From Acidihalobacter_A sp037381185 (lineage in GTDB: Bacteria > Pseudomonadota > Gammaproteobacteria > DSM-5130 > Acidihalobacteraceae), in contig NZ_JARRQY010000025.1 in assembly GCF_037381185.1 (NCBI RefSeq), positions 1 through 64,000 on the forward strand: 64,000 bases of DNA, given 5' to 3'. Within the stretch, counting starts at the first letter, position 1; the number at the start of each line of letters is the position of its first letter. Under the pieces are notes generated by a model. That model searched no databases. It was not told the origin of the DNA and saw only the letters and a program-made list of their open reading frames with translations. This document shows positions 35,677 through 44,970 of this stretch, piece by piece. The position numbers were made by a program, and so were the translations under genes.

Positions 35677-36900
35677 ATGCGCAAGTTCGCTGTGAACGCC
35701 TTGATCGCCGCGAGCCTCGTCCTGCCCGGACTCGGCCACGCCCAGACCAAGACACTCACCATCGGCTTCACCACTTCCGAGACCGGCAAGCTCAACGCCG
35801 ACTCCAAACCCCAACTGCTCGGTTTCGAGCTGTGGCGCGACCAAGTCAACGCCGCCGGCGGCATCAAGGTCGGCAGCGATCACTACAAGGTCGCCCTCAA
35901 GTACTACGATGACCAATCTTCCGCCGGTCGCGTGCAACAGCTCTACAGCCGCCTGATCCTGCAGGACAACGCCAACTTCCTGTTCAGCCCCTACTCCTCG
36001 GGCCTGACCGCCACGGCGGCCGTGGTCTCCGAGCAGTTCGGCAAGATCATGATCACCACCGGCGCTGCCGAGGGTAAGACCTACAAGCTGGGCAACAAGG
36101 ATCTATTCCAGCTCTACACACCGGCCGACAAGTACCTCAAGAGCGCGCTGGACGTGATCAAGGCCAAGGACCCGAACGCCAAGATCGCGCTGGTGTACTC
36201 CAACGACGGCTTCTCCTCCGCCGTGGCCAAAGGCGCCGCCGCGGCCGCCAAGCACATGGGCCTGAACGTCGTATTCGACGAGTCCTACGCCTCCGACACC
36301 ACCGACTTCGGACCGATCATCAACAAGATCGTCTCCTCCGGCGCCACCGTGCTGATCGGCGGCGGCCACTATGCCGACGGCAGCACCCTGGCTCGCCAGC
36401 TCTACGACAAGAAGGTCAAGCTGGGCTTCATCTCGCTACTGGTCGCACCGGACATCCCGAAGTTCGCCAGCATGGGCAAGGCCGCCATGGGCGTGACCGT
36501 ACCCTCGCAGTGGGAGCCGTCGGTAACCTACAAGCCTGACTTCGGCCCCACCCCGGCTGCCTTCACCAAGGCCTTCGAAACCAAGTACCACAGCCGCCCA
36601 GGCTACCATGCCGCCGGTGGCTACGCCGCGGGTCTGGTGCTGCAGCACGCCATCGAGCAGGCCGGCAGCATCAAGCAGGCAGCCGTCGCCAAGGCCCTCA
36701 ACCACATGGATGCGATGACCTTCTACGGCCGCATTCACTTCGCCACCGGCGTCGCGGACCACGGCCTGCAGATCGGCCACGACATGGTTCTTGCACAGTG
36801 GCAGAAGGGCGCCAACGGCAAGCTGGTCAGCCAGGTCGTGTGGCCCTCGGCCGCGCAGACCGCGCCCATCATCTACCCGCTGAAGAAGTTCGCGCAGTAA
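35677..36900 (+). CDS. Branched-chain-amino-acid-type ABC transporter binding protein
   Basis: This 407-residue periplasmic protein has a signal peptide (RKFAVNALIAASLVLPGLGHA) followed by a type I binding fold of the LivJ/AmiC/urea family. The substrate is not certain: such proteins bind amino acids, amides, urea or aromatic and short carboxylates. The ATG follows GAGGAGA. It is the first gene after the sigma-54 promoter and is followed by livH, livM, livG and livF homologues. Confidence 0.86.
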   Translation: MRKFAVNALIAASLVLPGLGHAQTKTLTIGFTTSETGKLNADSKPQLLGFELWRDQVNAAGGIKVGSDHYKVALKYYDDQSSAGRVQQLYSRLILQDNANFLFSPYSSGLTATAAVVSEQFGKIMITTGAAEGKTYKLGNKDLFQLYTPADKYLKSALDVIKAKDPNAKIALVYSNDGFSSAVAKGAAAAAKHMGLNVVFDESYASDTTDFGPIINKIVSSGATVLIGGGHYADGSTLARQLYDKKVKLGFISLLVAPDIPKFASMGKAAMGVTVPSQWEPSVTYKPDFGPTPAAFTKAFETKYHSRPGYHAAGGYAAGLVLQHAIEQAGSIKQAAVAKALNHMDAMTFYGRIHFATGVADHGLQIGHDMVLAQWQKGANGKLVSQVVWPSAAQTAPIIYPLKKFAQ

Positions 36901-36961
36901 GCGACGAACGCCTGCTCCGGGCCGCCATCTCGGCCCGGAGCATCCACGCAGGGGAACTCTT

Positions 36962-37825
36962 ATGTACGACGTCATTGCCTCGCTGGCCAGCGGCCTGCTG
37001 GTAGGCGCCATCTACGGCCTCGCCGCCATCGGCCTGACCCTCATCTTCGGCGTCATGAAGGTGATCAACCTAACGCACGGAGCCATGATCGCGCTCGGAA
37101 TGTTCGCGCTGTACTTCCTGGTTTCCGTGGCCGGCTTCAACCCCTATCTGTCGCTGCTCCCGATCCTGGCCGGCGGCTTCGTGGTCGGAGTCATGGTCTA
37201 CTGGATCGCGGTCAACCGCGTCATCGGCAGCTCGGACCTGATGAGCCTGCTCGCCACCTTCGCCGTGAACATGATCCTGATCGGCGCCGGCACAGCGCTG
37301 TGGACCACCAGTCCGTACAACGTGAACTTCAGCCTCCCCGGGATCAGCTGGCACGGATATACCATCCCCGGCACTCAGATCCTCGCCGCCATACTGGCAA
37401 TCATCATCGCCGCCGCGCTGTACGGCTTCCTGTACCACACCCGCACCGGCAAGGCCGTGCGCGCTGTGGCCAGCAACCGCCAAGCGGCCGAACTGATGGG
37501 CATACCCACCCGCCGCATCCTGGCCATCGCCTTCGGCCTGGGCATCGCGGTGGCGAGTGCCTCCGGTGCGCTGATCGCCACGCTGTTTCCGTTCACCATC
37601 CTGTCCGGCGGCAGCTACGAACTGAAGAGCTTCGTGGTGACCGTGCTCGGCGGCCTCGGCAATCCGGCCGGTGCGCTGCTCGGCGGCATCCTGCTCGGCC
37701 TCATCGAGGGCGGTGTCGCACCGTTCGTCGACGTCAGCTGGACGCCGGTGATCGAATTCACCTTATTCGTGCTCATCCTGCTGGCTTTCCCCAGCGGGCT
37801 GTTCCGTATCGGGAAGGGACGCTGA
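36962..37825 (+). CDS. livH: LivH-type ABC permease
   Basis: This 287-residue inner-membrane permease has about eight helices and the family start ASGLLVGAIYGLAAIGLTLI. It contains the conserved GVMKVINLTHGAMIALG segment. It pairs with the following LivM homologue. The gene ends overlapping livM (TGATG). Substrate specificity is set by the binding protein. Confidence 0.88.
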   Translation: MYDVIASLASGLLVGAIYGLAAIGLTLIFGVMKVINLTHGAMIALGMFALYFLVSVAGFNPYLSLLPILAGGFVVGVMVYWIAVNRVIGSSDLMSLLATFAVNMILIGAGTALWTTSPYNVNFSLPGISWHGYTIPGTQILAAILAIIIAAALYGFLYHTRTGKAVRAVASNRQAAELMGIPTRRILAIAFGLGIAVASASGALIATLFPFTILSGGSYELKSFVVTVLGGLGNPAGALLGGILLGLIEGGVAPFVDVSWTPVIEFTLFVLILLAFPSGLFRIGKGR

Positions 37826-38787
37826 TGTACAAACGACCGTTTTTCTGGATCGTCCTCGCCGTCACCGCGATCTTCGCGCTGGTGCCCGGCATAAGCGGCG
37901 ACGTCAGCCTGCGCGAGAGCCTGCTGCTCGGTGCGGTCTACATCGTCCTCGCCTCCAACCTCAACCTCATGATCGGCTACACCGGCTACGTCAACTTCGG
38001 TAACATCGCCTTCTTCGGCCTGGGCGGCTACCTCGGCATGTACATGGTGACCGTGCTGCACTGGCCGCTGTGGCTGGCCAGCCTCATCGCCGGTGCCTGC
38101 GTCAGCCTGCTCGCGCTGCTGCTGGGCCTCGGCATCCTGCGTCTGCGCGGTGCCTACTTCGCGCTGGCCACCATCGGCATCGTTGAAGCGGTCAAGGCGC
38201 TGGTGGCCAACCTGCCGGCCTTCGGCGGCGCCAGCGGCATGTACCTGTCGTTCAGCAGCTTCGCACCGCTCGGCGGCCCCCGCCACGCGTTGTGGATCGT
38301 CTACTTCGCCATCGTCGCGCTGATGGGCGTGTCACTGCTGCTGAGCCTGGCGATCAAGAACTCCAAGTTCGGCCTGGGCCTGTTCGCCATCCGCGAGGAC
38401 GAGGATGCCGCCATCGTGCTCGGCGTGCGCGCGCCCTGGTACAAGAGCGCGATCTACGCCATCTCGGCCTTCATTCCGGCCATGGTCGGCACGCTGTACT
38501 TCTTCAAGAACGGCGTCATCCTGCCGGATCAGGCCTTCGACCTGACGCTGTCGATCGAGGCCATCGTCATGCTCATGCTCGGCGGCCAGGGCACGGTGTT
38601 CGGCGCCGCCTTCGGTGCTTTCGTCTACGAACAGTTCCGCGGTTTCCTGCTGGTCTCGCCGACCTTCTCCCAGTTCCAGCTGGTGGTCGCCGGCGTGCTG
38701 CTGCTTGCCATCGTGCTGTTCCTGCCCGGCGGCTTCACCGGCTGGCTGTACCGCAGGCTGCCCAAGCTGAGAAAGGTGCTCGAATGA
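37825..38787 (+). CDS. livM: LivM-type ABC permease
   Basis: This 320-residue permease has about nine helices and the family block GYTGYVNFGNIAFFGLGGYLG. Its cytoplasmic loop FAIREDEDAAIVLGVRAPWYK contacts the ATPases. The ATG at 37825 overlaps the livH stop, and the gene overlaps livG by four bases. Confidence 0.88.
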   Translation: MYKRPFFWIVLAVTAIFALVPGISGDVSLRESLLLGAVYIVLASNLNLMIGYTGYVNFGNIAFFGLGGYLGMYMVTVLHWPLWLASLIAGACVSLLALLLGLGILRLRGAYFALATIGIVEAVKALVANLPAFGGASGMYLSFSSFAPLGGPRHALWIVYFAIVALMGVSLLLSLAIKNSKFGLGLFAIREDEDAAIVLGVRAPWYKSAIYAISAFIPAMVGTLYFFKNGVILPDQAFDLTLSIEAIVMLMLGGQGTVFGAAFGAFVYEQFRGFLLVSPTFSQFQLVVAGVLLLAIVLFLPGGFTGWLYRRLPKLRKVLE

Positions 38788-39542
38788 ACGAAATCCTCAA
38801 AGTCAGTGGCGTCGGCAAGCGCTTCGGCGGCGTACGCGCGGTACATCAGGTCAGCTTCCACATCGGCGAAGGCGAGATCTACGGCCTGATCGGCCCCAAC
38901 GGCGCGGGCAAGACCACGCTGTTCAATCTGATCAACGGTGTGATCCGTCCGGACGAGGGACGCGTGGAATTCCGCGGCCAGGACATCACCGGCATGCAGC
39001 CCTATCGCGTGGTGCGCCTGGGCCTGTCGCGCACGCACCAGATCGTCAAGCCGCTCAACGACATGACGGTGCTGGAGAACGTCACAGTGGGAGCCTGCTT
39101 CGGGGCCTCCAACCTGTCGCTCAAAGCCGCGCATTCGGTAGCGTACGACGTGCTCAAGCTGGTCGATCTGAACGACCGCTCCGAGCACCTGGCCGGAGAA
39201 CTCAACATCGCCGGCAAGAAACGCCTGGAGATCGCCCGCGCGGTCGCCGCCCAGCCCGGCCTGCTGCTGCTCGACGAGACCCTGGCCGGCCTCAATCCTA
39301 CCGAGGTCGGGCGCATGATCGAGGTCATTCGTCGTCTGCGCGACGAACGCGGCATCGCCATCCTCATGATCGAGCACCTGATGCAGGCCATCATGGGCCT
39401 GTCCGACCGAGTCATGGTACTCAACTTCGGCGAAATGCTCGCCGAAGGCAGCCCCGAGGAAATCGCCAACGACGAGGTCGTCATCGAGGCCTACCTCGGC
39501 GATCCCGACCTCACGCACAAGATCCTGGAGATGTCGACGTGA
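38784..39542 (+). CDS. livG: LivG-type ABC ATPase
   Basis: This 252-residue ATPase has Walker A GPNGAGKT at 37-44 and Walker B GLLLLDETLAGL, in which DET replaces the common DEP. The signature region reads GELNIAGKKRLEIARAV, a divergent C-loop lacking LSGGQ. Such divergence is seen in some LivG homologues paired with an intact LivF. It overlaps livM and livF by four bases each. Confidence 0.87.
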   Translation: MNEILKVSGVGKRFGGVRAVHQVSFHIGEGEIYGLIGPNGAGKTTLFNLINGVIRPDEGRVEFRGQDITGMQPYRVVRLGLSRTHQIVKPLNDMTVLENVTVGACFGASNLSLKAAHSVAYDVLKLVDLNDRSEHLAGELNIAGKKRLEIARAVAAQPGLLLLDETLAGLNPTEVGRMIEVIRRLRDERGIAILMIEHLMQAIMGLSDRVMVLNFGEMLAEGSPEEIANDEVVIEAYLGDPDLTHKILEMST

Positions 39543-40255
39543 GCGAAGCCATTCTGCAACTGGAAACCGTGGAATCCGGCTACGGCGAAGTCCAGGTCCT
39601 GTGGGGCGTCAGCCTCGCCGTACAGCCCAACCACCTCACCACGCTGGTCGGCGCCAACGGCGCCGGCAAGACCACCACCCTGCGCGCCGCCACCGGCAGC
39701 ATCCGGCCGTGGAAGGGCCGTGTGCTGTTCGAGGGCGAGGACGTCACGCAGCTCACCGCGCACGACAAGGCCCGCCGCGGGCTGGTGCTGGTGCCCGAAG
39801 GCCGGCAGCTGTTCTCCGACATGACCGTCGAGGAGAACCTCGAGATGGGCGCCTTCTCGCCACGCGCGCGCGGCGACTACAAGCGCAATCTCGAACGCGT
39901 GTTCGGCTTCTTCCCGCGCCTGGCCGAACGCCGCCACCAGAAGGCCGGCACCTTCTCCGGCGGCGAACAGCAGATGCTCGCCGTCGGCCGCGGCCTGATG
40001 GCCGACCCCAAGGTGCTGATCATCGACGAACTTTCGCTGGGCCTCTCTCCGCTGCTCACCCAGCAATTGTTCGCCACGCTGCGCGAGCTCAAGGAAGCCG
40101 GCCTGACCATCATGCTGGTCGAGCAGAACGTACACCTCGCCCTGGCCTTGTCGGACTATGCTTACGTCCTCGCCGAAGGTAAAGTCGAAATTGAGGGGTC
40201 TTCGCACGAGGTGGCGCAGAATCCGGACGTTCGCAAGGCCTACCTGGGAATGTAG
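39539..40255 (+). CDS. livF: LivF-type ABC ATPase
   Basis: This 238-residue ATPase has Walker A GANGAGKT at 38-45, signature FSGGEQQMLAVGRGL and Walker B LIIDELSLGLSP. The start is GTG, overlapping the livG stop (GTGA). With LivG it powers the transporter. It is the last gene of the operon; a hairpin follows. Confidence 0.88.
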   Translation: MSEAILQLETVESGYGEVQVLWGVSLAVQPNHLTTLVGANGAGKTTTLRAATGSIRPWKGRVLFEGEDVTQLTAHDKARRGLVLVPEGRQLFSDMTVEENLEMGAFSPRARGDYKRNLERVFGFFPRLAERRHQKAGTFSGGEQQMLAVGRGLMADPKVLIIDELSLGLSPLLTQQLFATLRELKEAGLTIMLVEQNVHLALALSDYAYVLAEGKVEIEGSSHEVAQNPDVRKAYLGM

Positions 40256-40293
40256 CGGCTCGCCTCCTGCGGCGTCCTTTCCGCCTTACCCGT

Positions 40294-40318
40294 CCGGAGT
40301 CCCGCTGCGGGGCTCCGG
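40294..40318 (+). terminator. Hairpin after livF
   Basis: CCGGAGTCCCG (40294-40304) and CGGGGCTCCGG (40308-40318) form an eleven-base stem with one G-T pair and a three-base loop. No T-run follows, so it is a candidate terminator only. Confidence 0.4.
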
Positions 40319-40365
40319 GCCAGTCTCGGCGACAGGCTGACGTACCGACGAAACAGGACACGCGC

Positions 40366-40956
40366 ATGAGCACCACTGCACACACCGCCCCCATTCGCTG
40401 CGGCTGGGCACCCGCCGGCGACCCGCTGTACCTCTCCTATCACGACGAGGAATGGGGCGTACCCTGCCGCGACGACCGGCATCTGTTCGAGATGCTGATC
40501 CTCGAAGGTGCGCAAGCCGGGCTGTCCTGGGCCACCATCCTGCACAAGCGCCAAGCCTACCGCCGCGCTTTCGATAATTTCGATCCCGAACTCATCGCCC
40601 GCTACGGCGAGGCCGACACCGCCCGCCTGTTGGCCGACCCCGGCATCGTGCGCAACCGCCTCAAAGTCGCCGCCGCCATCGCCAACGCCCGCGCCTATCT
40701 CGAACTCGCCGAACAAGGCGGTTCGCTCGCCGACTTCCTGTGGGACTTCGTCGACGGGCAGCCGCGCCAGAACCACTGGCGGCAGCTGTCCGACGTACCC
40801 GCCAGCACGCCGGAATCCGAGCGCATGAGCAAGGCGCTCAAGCAGCGCGGCTTCAAGTTCGTCGGCCCCACCATCTGCTACGCCTTCATGCAGGCCACAG
40901 GCTTGGTCAACGACCACACCACCGACTGCTTCAGGCACGCCGAGCTGGCCGACTAG
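40366..40956 (+). CDS. tag: DNA-3-methyladenine glycosylase I
   Basis: This 196-residue base-excision enzyme removes 3-methyladenine from alkylated DNA. The zinc-binding residues of the Tag family are visible: C12 (RCGWA), H26 (SYHDEEWG), H184 and C188 (NDHTTDC). The family block EGAQAGLSWATILHKRQAYR is also present. It appears to be a single-gene unit between the liv operon and the IclR cluster. Confidence 0.94.
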   Translation: MSTTAHTAPIRCGWAPAGDPLYLSYHDEEWGVPCRDDRHLFEMLILEGAQAGLSWATILHKRQAYRRAFDNFDPELIARYGEADTARLLADPGIVRNRLKVAAAIANARAYLELAEQGGSLADFLWDFVDGQPRQNHWRQLSDVPASTPESERMSKALKQRGFKFVGPTICYAFMQATGLVNDHTTDCFRHAELAD

Positions 40957-41097
40957 CCTGCTTTCGGCAGCCGCGCACGACGGCTTCCTGCCAATCCGCC
41001 TACCGTTCAAGCTGCGCGCGCCTGCTGCATTCGCATCGATTGCATACATGGCGCGGCGCGGAAAACAGCCGCCAGAGCACACCGCGATCCCCCACGT

Positions 41098-41126
41098 TTG
41101 ACTCCTCGGGCTTGCTGCACTATAAA
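41098..41126 (+). promoter_or_regulatory. Sigma-70-type promoter of the IclR cluster
   Basis: TTGACT and TATAAA are separated by 17 bases, close to the vegetative consensus. The predicted start lies near 41133, so the palindrome at 41150 would fall in the first transcribed bases. Confidence 0.75.
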
Positions 41127-41149
41127 CTGCAGACATCTTCCCGAACAGA

Positions 41150-41165
41150 GTTCGTATATACGAAC
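41150..41165. promoter_or_regulatory. Perfect 16-bp palindrome, probable IclR operator
   Basis: GTTCGTATATACGAAC is a perfect palindrome between the promoter and the IclR-family start codon. Its place and size fit an autoregulatory IclR-family operator acting as a roadblock or promoter-clearance block. Confidence 0.75.
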
Positions 41166-41173
41166 GTCAAACA

Positions 41174-41944
41174 ATGATCGTCAAAACTGTCTCTAACGCA
41201 TTCCGCATCATTGAGGAAATCAGCCGGCGTGGCGAGCTCGGTGTGACCGAAATATGCCAGACGCTCTCCCTGGCCAAGAGCAGCGCGCACGATCTTGCGG
41301 AAACGCTGCTGGCAGAGGGCGTGCTGGAAAAAAACGCGGACACCAAACGCTACAGCCTGGGCAGCCGTCTGATCGAACTGGGCAATCGCGCGCAGAACCA
41401 GTTCGACATCGTCCGCCTTGCACATCCGTTTCTGCTCGAGCTGAGCGAGAAAACGGAGGAGACGGTCCACCTCACCGTACTGGACAACGACGAAGTGCTG
41501 TATCTGGATTGCGTCGAATCGCGCCTGCGGTTTCGCATGACATCGATCATCGGCGCCCGCTGCCCGTTGCACTGCACCGGGGTCGGCAAGGCGATCCTTG
41601 CCTATCTGCCGGAAACCGAACAGTCGAGAATCATCAAGGAAAAAGGCCTGCACCAGTACACCAAGAACACCATTCACGAGGAATCGAAAATGCGCGACGA
41701 GTTGCGCAAGATCGTGAAGCAGGGCTACGCCATCGACAACATGGAACACGAAGACTTCCTGCGCTGCGTCAGTGCACCCATCTTCAATTTCGAGGGGCGC
41801 GTCTTCGCTTCCGTCAGCGTTTCCGGCCTGGCCGAACGCAATACCTTCAAGCGGCTTTCATCCATTTCAAAGCTCGTCACGGAGACGGCCGACAACATCT
41901 CCCGCAGACTCGGATACACCGGAAAACCTCAGCCAGGTCATTGA
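41174..41944 (+). CDS. IclR-family transcriptional regulator
   Basis: This 256-residue regulator has an N-terminal winged helix (GVTEICQTLSLAKSSAHDLA, about 23-42) and a C-terminal effector domain with the family segments IIGARCPLHCTGVGKAILAY and YAIDNMEHEDFLRCVSAPIF. It is the first gene of a catabolic cluster and is preceded by a palindrome. It should respond to a substrate or intermediate of that cluster. Acting as repressor or activator cannot be told from sequence. Confidence 0.88.
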   Translation: MIVKTVSNAFRIIEEISRRGELGVTEICQTLSLAKSSAHDLAETLLAEGVLEKNADTKRYSLGSRLIELGNRAQNQFDIVRLAHPFLLELSEKTEETVHLTVLDNDEVLYLDCVESRLRFRMTSIIGARCPLHCTGVGKAILAYLPETEQSRIIKEKGLHQYTKNTIHEESKMRDELRKIVKQGYAIDNMEHEDFLRCVSAPIFNFEGRVFASVSVSGLAERNTFKRLSSISKLVTETADNISRRLGYTGKPQPGH

Positions 41945-42011
41945 CGCGAGTCGCGAACAACCACCTGCCGATTGCAAAGGCAGGGACACAAAAAGCAACA
42001 GGAGGCAGTTC

Positions 42012-43028
42012 ATGAAAACGATCAGGAACACACTTTTTCCCGTTTTGGCGGCATGTTGCCTGGCGGTACCGCCGGCCATGGCCGCATCGCCCGTCGTACT
42101 GAGCTTCGCCACGGTCGCCTCGCCCTCCCAGCTCCAGGTCAAGGCACTGGAAATCTTCAAGAACCGCGTCGAGAAAAGCTCGCACGATCAGATCAAGGTG
42201 CGCATCTACGCCTCCGGCCAGTTGTTCGGCACCAAGAGCGAGCAGGAGCAGGCGGTGGAACTGGGCAACGTCGACATGGCCTTCATCGGCGGCGGCACGA
42301 CGCAGAAGCAGGTGCCGACGTTCACCATGTTCCAGTCGGCCTATCTGTTCAAGAACTACGCGGTGTTCCGCAAGGTGATGGACAGCAAGAAGGTCACTGC
42401 CTTCTACGCCGATGTTGCGCGCAAGATGCATGTGCTGCCGCTCGATGCCTGGTATCTCGGCGCGCGTCAGCTGAACTACCGTGATGTCGGACACCCGATC
42501 CGCACGCCTGCCGACCTGAAAGGCGTCAAGCTGCGCATGCCCGACACCCCCGCCTTCCTGGACCTCGCCCGCGCGCTCGGCGCCCAGCCCACGCCGCTGG
42601 CCTTCACCCAGGTCTACATTTCTCTGCAGACCGGCGTGATCGATGCACAGGACAACCCGCTGCCGACGGACAAGGCGATGAAGTTCTACGAGGTGGCGAA
42701 AAACATCAGCCTGACCCATCACTGCCTCGAGCCGACCTTCCCCGCCATCAACCTCAACAAGTGGAACTCCCTGAGCCCGGCTCAGCAGCAGGACGTCCGT
42801 GCCGCCATCAAGGCCGCCGGCGCCTATATGGACTCGCAGACGCGCGAACAGTCCGCGGAACTCGTCAAGTTCTTCTCCGAGCACGGCGTGAAGATCGTGC
42901 ACCCGGACATTCAGGCCTTCTACGACCACGCCGAAAAGTGGTACGCCGCGCACCCGGCGGTGACCAAGGACTGGAACACCAACGGCCTGTACGACTACAT
43001 CAAGCAGGCCAACGCCGCAGCCAACTGA
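42012..43028 (+). CDS. dctP: TRAP transporter solute-binding protein (DctP family)
   Basis: This 338-residue periplasmic protein has a signal peptide (about 1-24) and the DctP fold. The conserved arginine in GVKLRMPDTPAF normally salt-bridges a substrate carboxylate. That points to an organic acid or sugar acid as substrate. The ATG follows AGGAGG. It is probably co-transcribed with iclR (67-base gap) and with dctQ and dctM. Confidence 0.88.
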   Translation: MKTIRNTLFPVLAACCLAVPPAMAASPVVLSFATVASPSQLQVKALEIFKNRVEKSSHDQIKVRIYASGQLFGTKSEQEQAVELGNVDMAFIGGGTTQKQVPTFTMFQSAYLFKNYAVFRKVMDSKKVTAFYADVARKMHVLPLDAWYLGARQLNYRDVGHPIRTPADLKGVKLRMPDTPAFLDLARALGAQPTPLAFTQVYISLQTGVIDAQDNPLPTDKAMKFYEVAKNISLTHHCLEPTFPAINLNKWNSLSPAQQQDVRAAIKAAGAYMDSQTREQSAELVKFFSEHGVKIVHPDIQAFYDHAEKWYAAHPAVTKDWNTNGLYDYIKQANAAAN

Positions 43029-43135
43029 CCGGCGCATTCAGCCCTTCCACAACCAACATGCAAGGCTTTGGCGCGCGCGGCCCCGCGGCCGCCGCGCCGA
43101 TGCCTTGCGGACGCTCGACACAGGATGACACGGCA

Positions 43136-43639
43136 ATGAAAAAGGCCTTCCGGCTGCTGCGCGACAGCGTGGAGATCTATCTTCCCGTCCTGTCGTTCGC
43201 GGTCATGTTCATGGCGTTCATATTGCAGATCTTCTACCGCTACGTGATGAACGCCCCGTCCACCTGGGCATTCGAAATCACCCGGGTGGCATTCGTGTGG
43301 TCGGTGCTGTTCGCCGGCATCTACACCATGCGCCAGCGGGAGCATCTGGCATTCACACTCGTGTACGACCGCTTTCCGAAGCGCCTGCAGCCTTACGTGC
43401 GCATCGCCTCCAACGGCATCGTCTGTATCGGATTCTGCATCGCCTTCCTCCCGGCGCTGCGCTACGTCAGCTTCATGGGCATGATGTCCACGACGATCCT
43501 GAATATCCCGATGTCGGTCGTCTACGCCCCTTTTCTCGTCTTTCTGATCATGGTCATCGCCTACACCGCGATCGACATCGTGCAGGACGTCAGAATCCTC
43601 CTCGGGCATGCACAGGCGGATGAGGAGCACGCGGCATGA
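43136..43639 (+). CDS. dctQ: TRAP transporter small permease (DctQ family)
   Basis: This 167-residue protein has four transmembrane helices. The family pattern FYRYVMNAPSTWAFEITRVAF and MRQREHLAF is present. It is the small membrane subunit that partners DctM. The ATG at 43136 gives the usual family length; the 108-base gap to dctP shows no gene. It overlaps dctM by four bases. Confidence 0.84.
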   Translation: MKKAFRLLRDSVEIYLPVLSFAVMFMAFILQIFYRYVMNAPSTWAFEITRVAFVWSVLFAGIYTMRQREHLAFTLVYDRFPKRLQPYVRIASNGIVCIGFCIAFLPALRYVSFMGMMSTTILNIPMSVVYAPFLVFLIMVIAYTAIDIVQDVRILLGHAQADEEHAA

Positions 43640-44934
43640 GCTGGCACTTCTTCGTTCCGTTCGTCGTATTCGCCCTCATTTTCCTCATTCGGATTCCGGT
43701 CGCGCTGGGATTGATGCTGACCGGCATCTTCTATCTCGCCGCCAACGGCCAGGACGTCGGCATCGTCGCCTCCAAGGTGCTGACGACGCTGTATTCGGAA
43801 TACGTCCTCATCGCCGTGCCGCTGTTCATTTTCACCGCCAACGTGTTGAACCGCGGCGAGATCACTGACATGCTCTTCAATTGGGTGAACTCCTTCCTCG
43901 CCCGCTATCGCGGCGGCCTGGCCCACGTCACCATCATCGACTCCATGGTGTACTCCGGCATGACCGGCTCCTCGGTCGCCGAAGCGGCCGGACTCGGCAA
44001 GATGGAGATCTCCGCCATGAAGCGCTTCGGCTACGACGGCGGCTTCAGCTGCGCCATCGCGGCCTCCGCCTCCACCATGGGCACCATCATTCCGCCCAGC
44101 ATCCCGATGATCATCTATGCGCTGTTGTCCGGCGCCTCGGTCGGCGCGCTGTTCATCGGCGGCATCATTCCCGGCGTGCTGTTCGCGATAGCGCTGATGA
44201 TCTACGTGGTCATCGTCTCGCGGCGGCGCAACTATCCGCGCGGACGGCACTACACGCCGCGCGAATTCGTCGTCTTCACCATCCGCGCATTCCCCGCGCT
44301 GCTGACGCCGGTGATCCTGCTCGGCGGCATCTACTCCGGCATCGTCACGCCCACCGGCTCCGGCGCCATCGCCGGGCTGTACGCACTGATCCTGTCGCTG
44401 TTCGTCTACCGCGCGATCGGTCTCAAGGCGCTGTGGGAAGTGCTCGTCGACACCGTGCGCATGACCGGCATGCTGACCCTGCTGGTGGCCAGCGCCTTCG
44501 TGTTCTCCTACGTGATCGCGGTCGAGCAGATCCCCTCGATGGTCGCGCACCTGCTGTTGACCGTCACCGACAACAAATACCTGCTGCTTCTGCTGATCAA
44601 CCTCATTTTCCTCGCGCTCGGCATGATTCTGGACACCTCGGTGATCACCGTCGTGTTCATACCCATCGTCGTTCCGCTCATCCAGCAACTGCACATGTCG
44701 CTGGTGCACTTCGGCGTCATGATCGTGCTCAACATGATGATCGGCCTTTCGACGCCCCCCTACGGACCGCTGCTGTTCATCACATCGGCGGTCTCCGACA
44801 CCCCCCTCAGGGACGTGATACGGGAAATCTGGCCCCTGCTCGGCGCCATGATCGTGGTGCTCGCGATCGTGACCTACATCCCGGAAACCGTGACCTGGCT
44901 ACCCAGCGTCATCGGCCCGACGGCGCATCACTGA
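43636..44934 (+). CDS. dctM: TRAP transporter large permease (DctM family)
   Basis: This 432-residue protein has about twelve membrane segments and the DctM repeats (YSGMTGSSVAEAAGLGKMEI, then STMGTIIPPSIPMIIYALLS). It forms the sodium-coupled channel. The start overlaps dctQ (ATGA). Uptake is secondary active, so the cluster imports its substrate without ATP. Confidence 0.9.
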   Translation: MSWHFFVPFVVFALIFLIRIPVALGLMLTGIFYLAANGQDVGIVASKVLTTLYSEYVLIAVPLFIFTANVLNRGEITDMLFNWVNSFLARYRGGLAHVTIIDSMVYSGMTGSSVAEAAGLGKMEISAMKRFGYDGGFSCAIAASASTMGTIIPPSIPMIIYALLSGASVGALFIGGIIPGVLFAIALMIYVVIVSRRRNYPRGRHYTPREFVVFTIRAFPALLTPVILLGGIYSGIVTPTGSGAIAGLYALILSLFVYRAIGLKALWEVLVDTVRMTGMLTLLVASAFVFSYVIAVEQIPSMVAHLLLTVTDNKYLLLLLINLIFLALGMILDTSVITVVFIPIVVPLIQQLHMSLVHFGVMIVLNMMIGLSTPPYGPLLFITSAVSDTPLRDVIREIWPLLGAMIVVLAIVTYIPETVTWLPSVIGPTAHH

Positions 44935-44970
44935 CAACCTTCATCTGGTAAGGAAACTGGACATACATTC

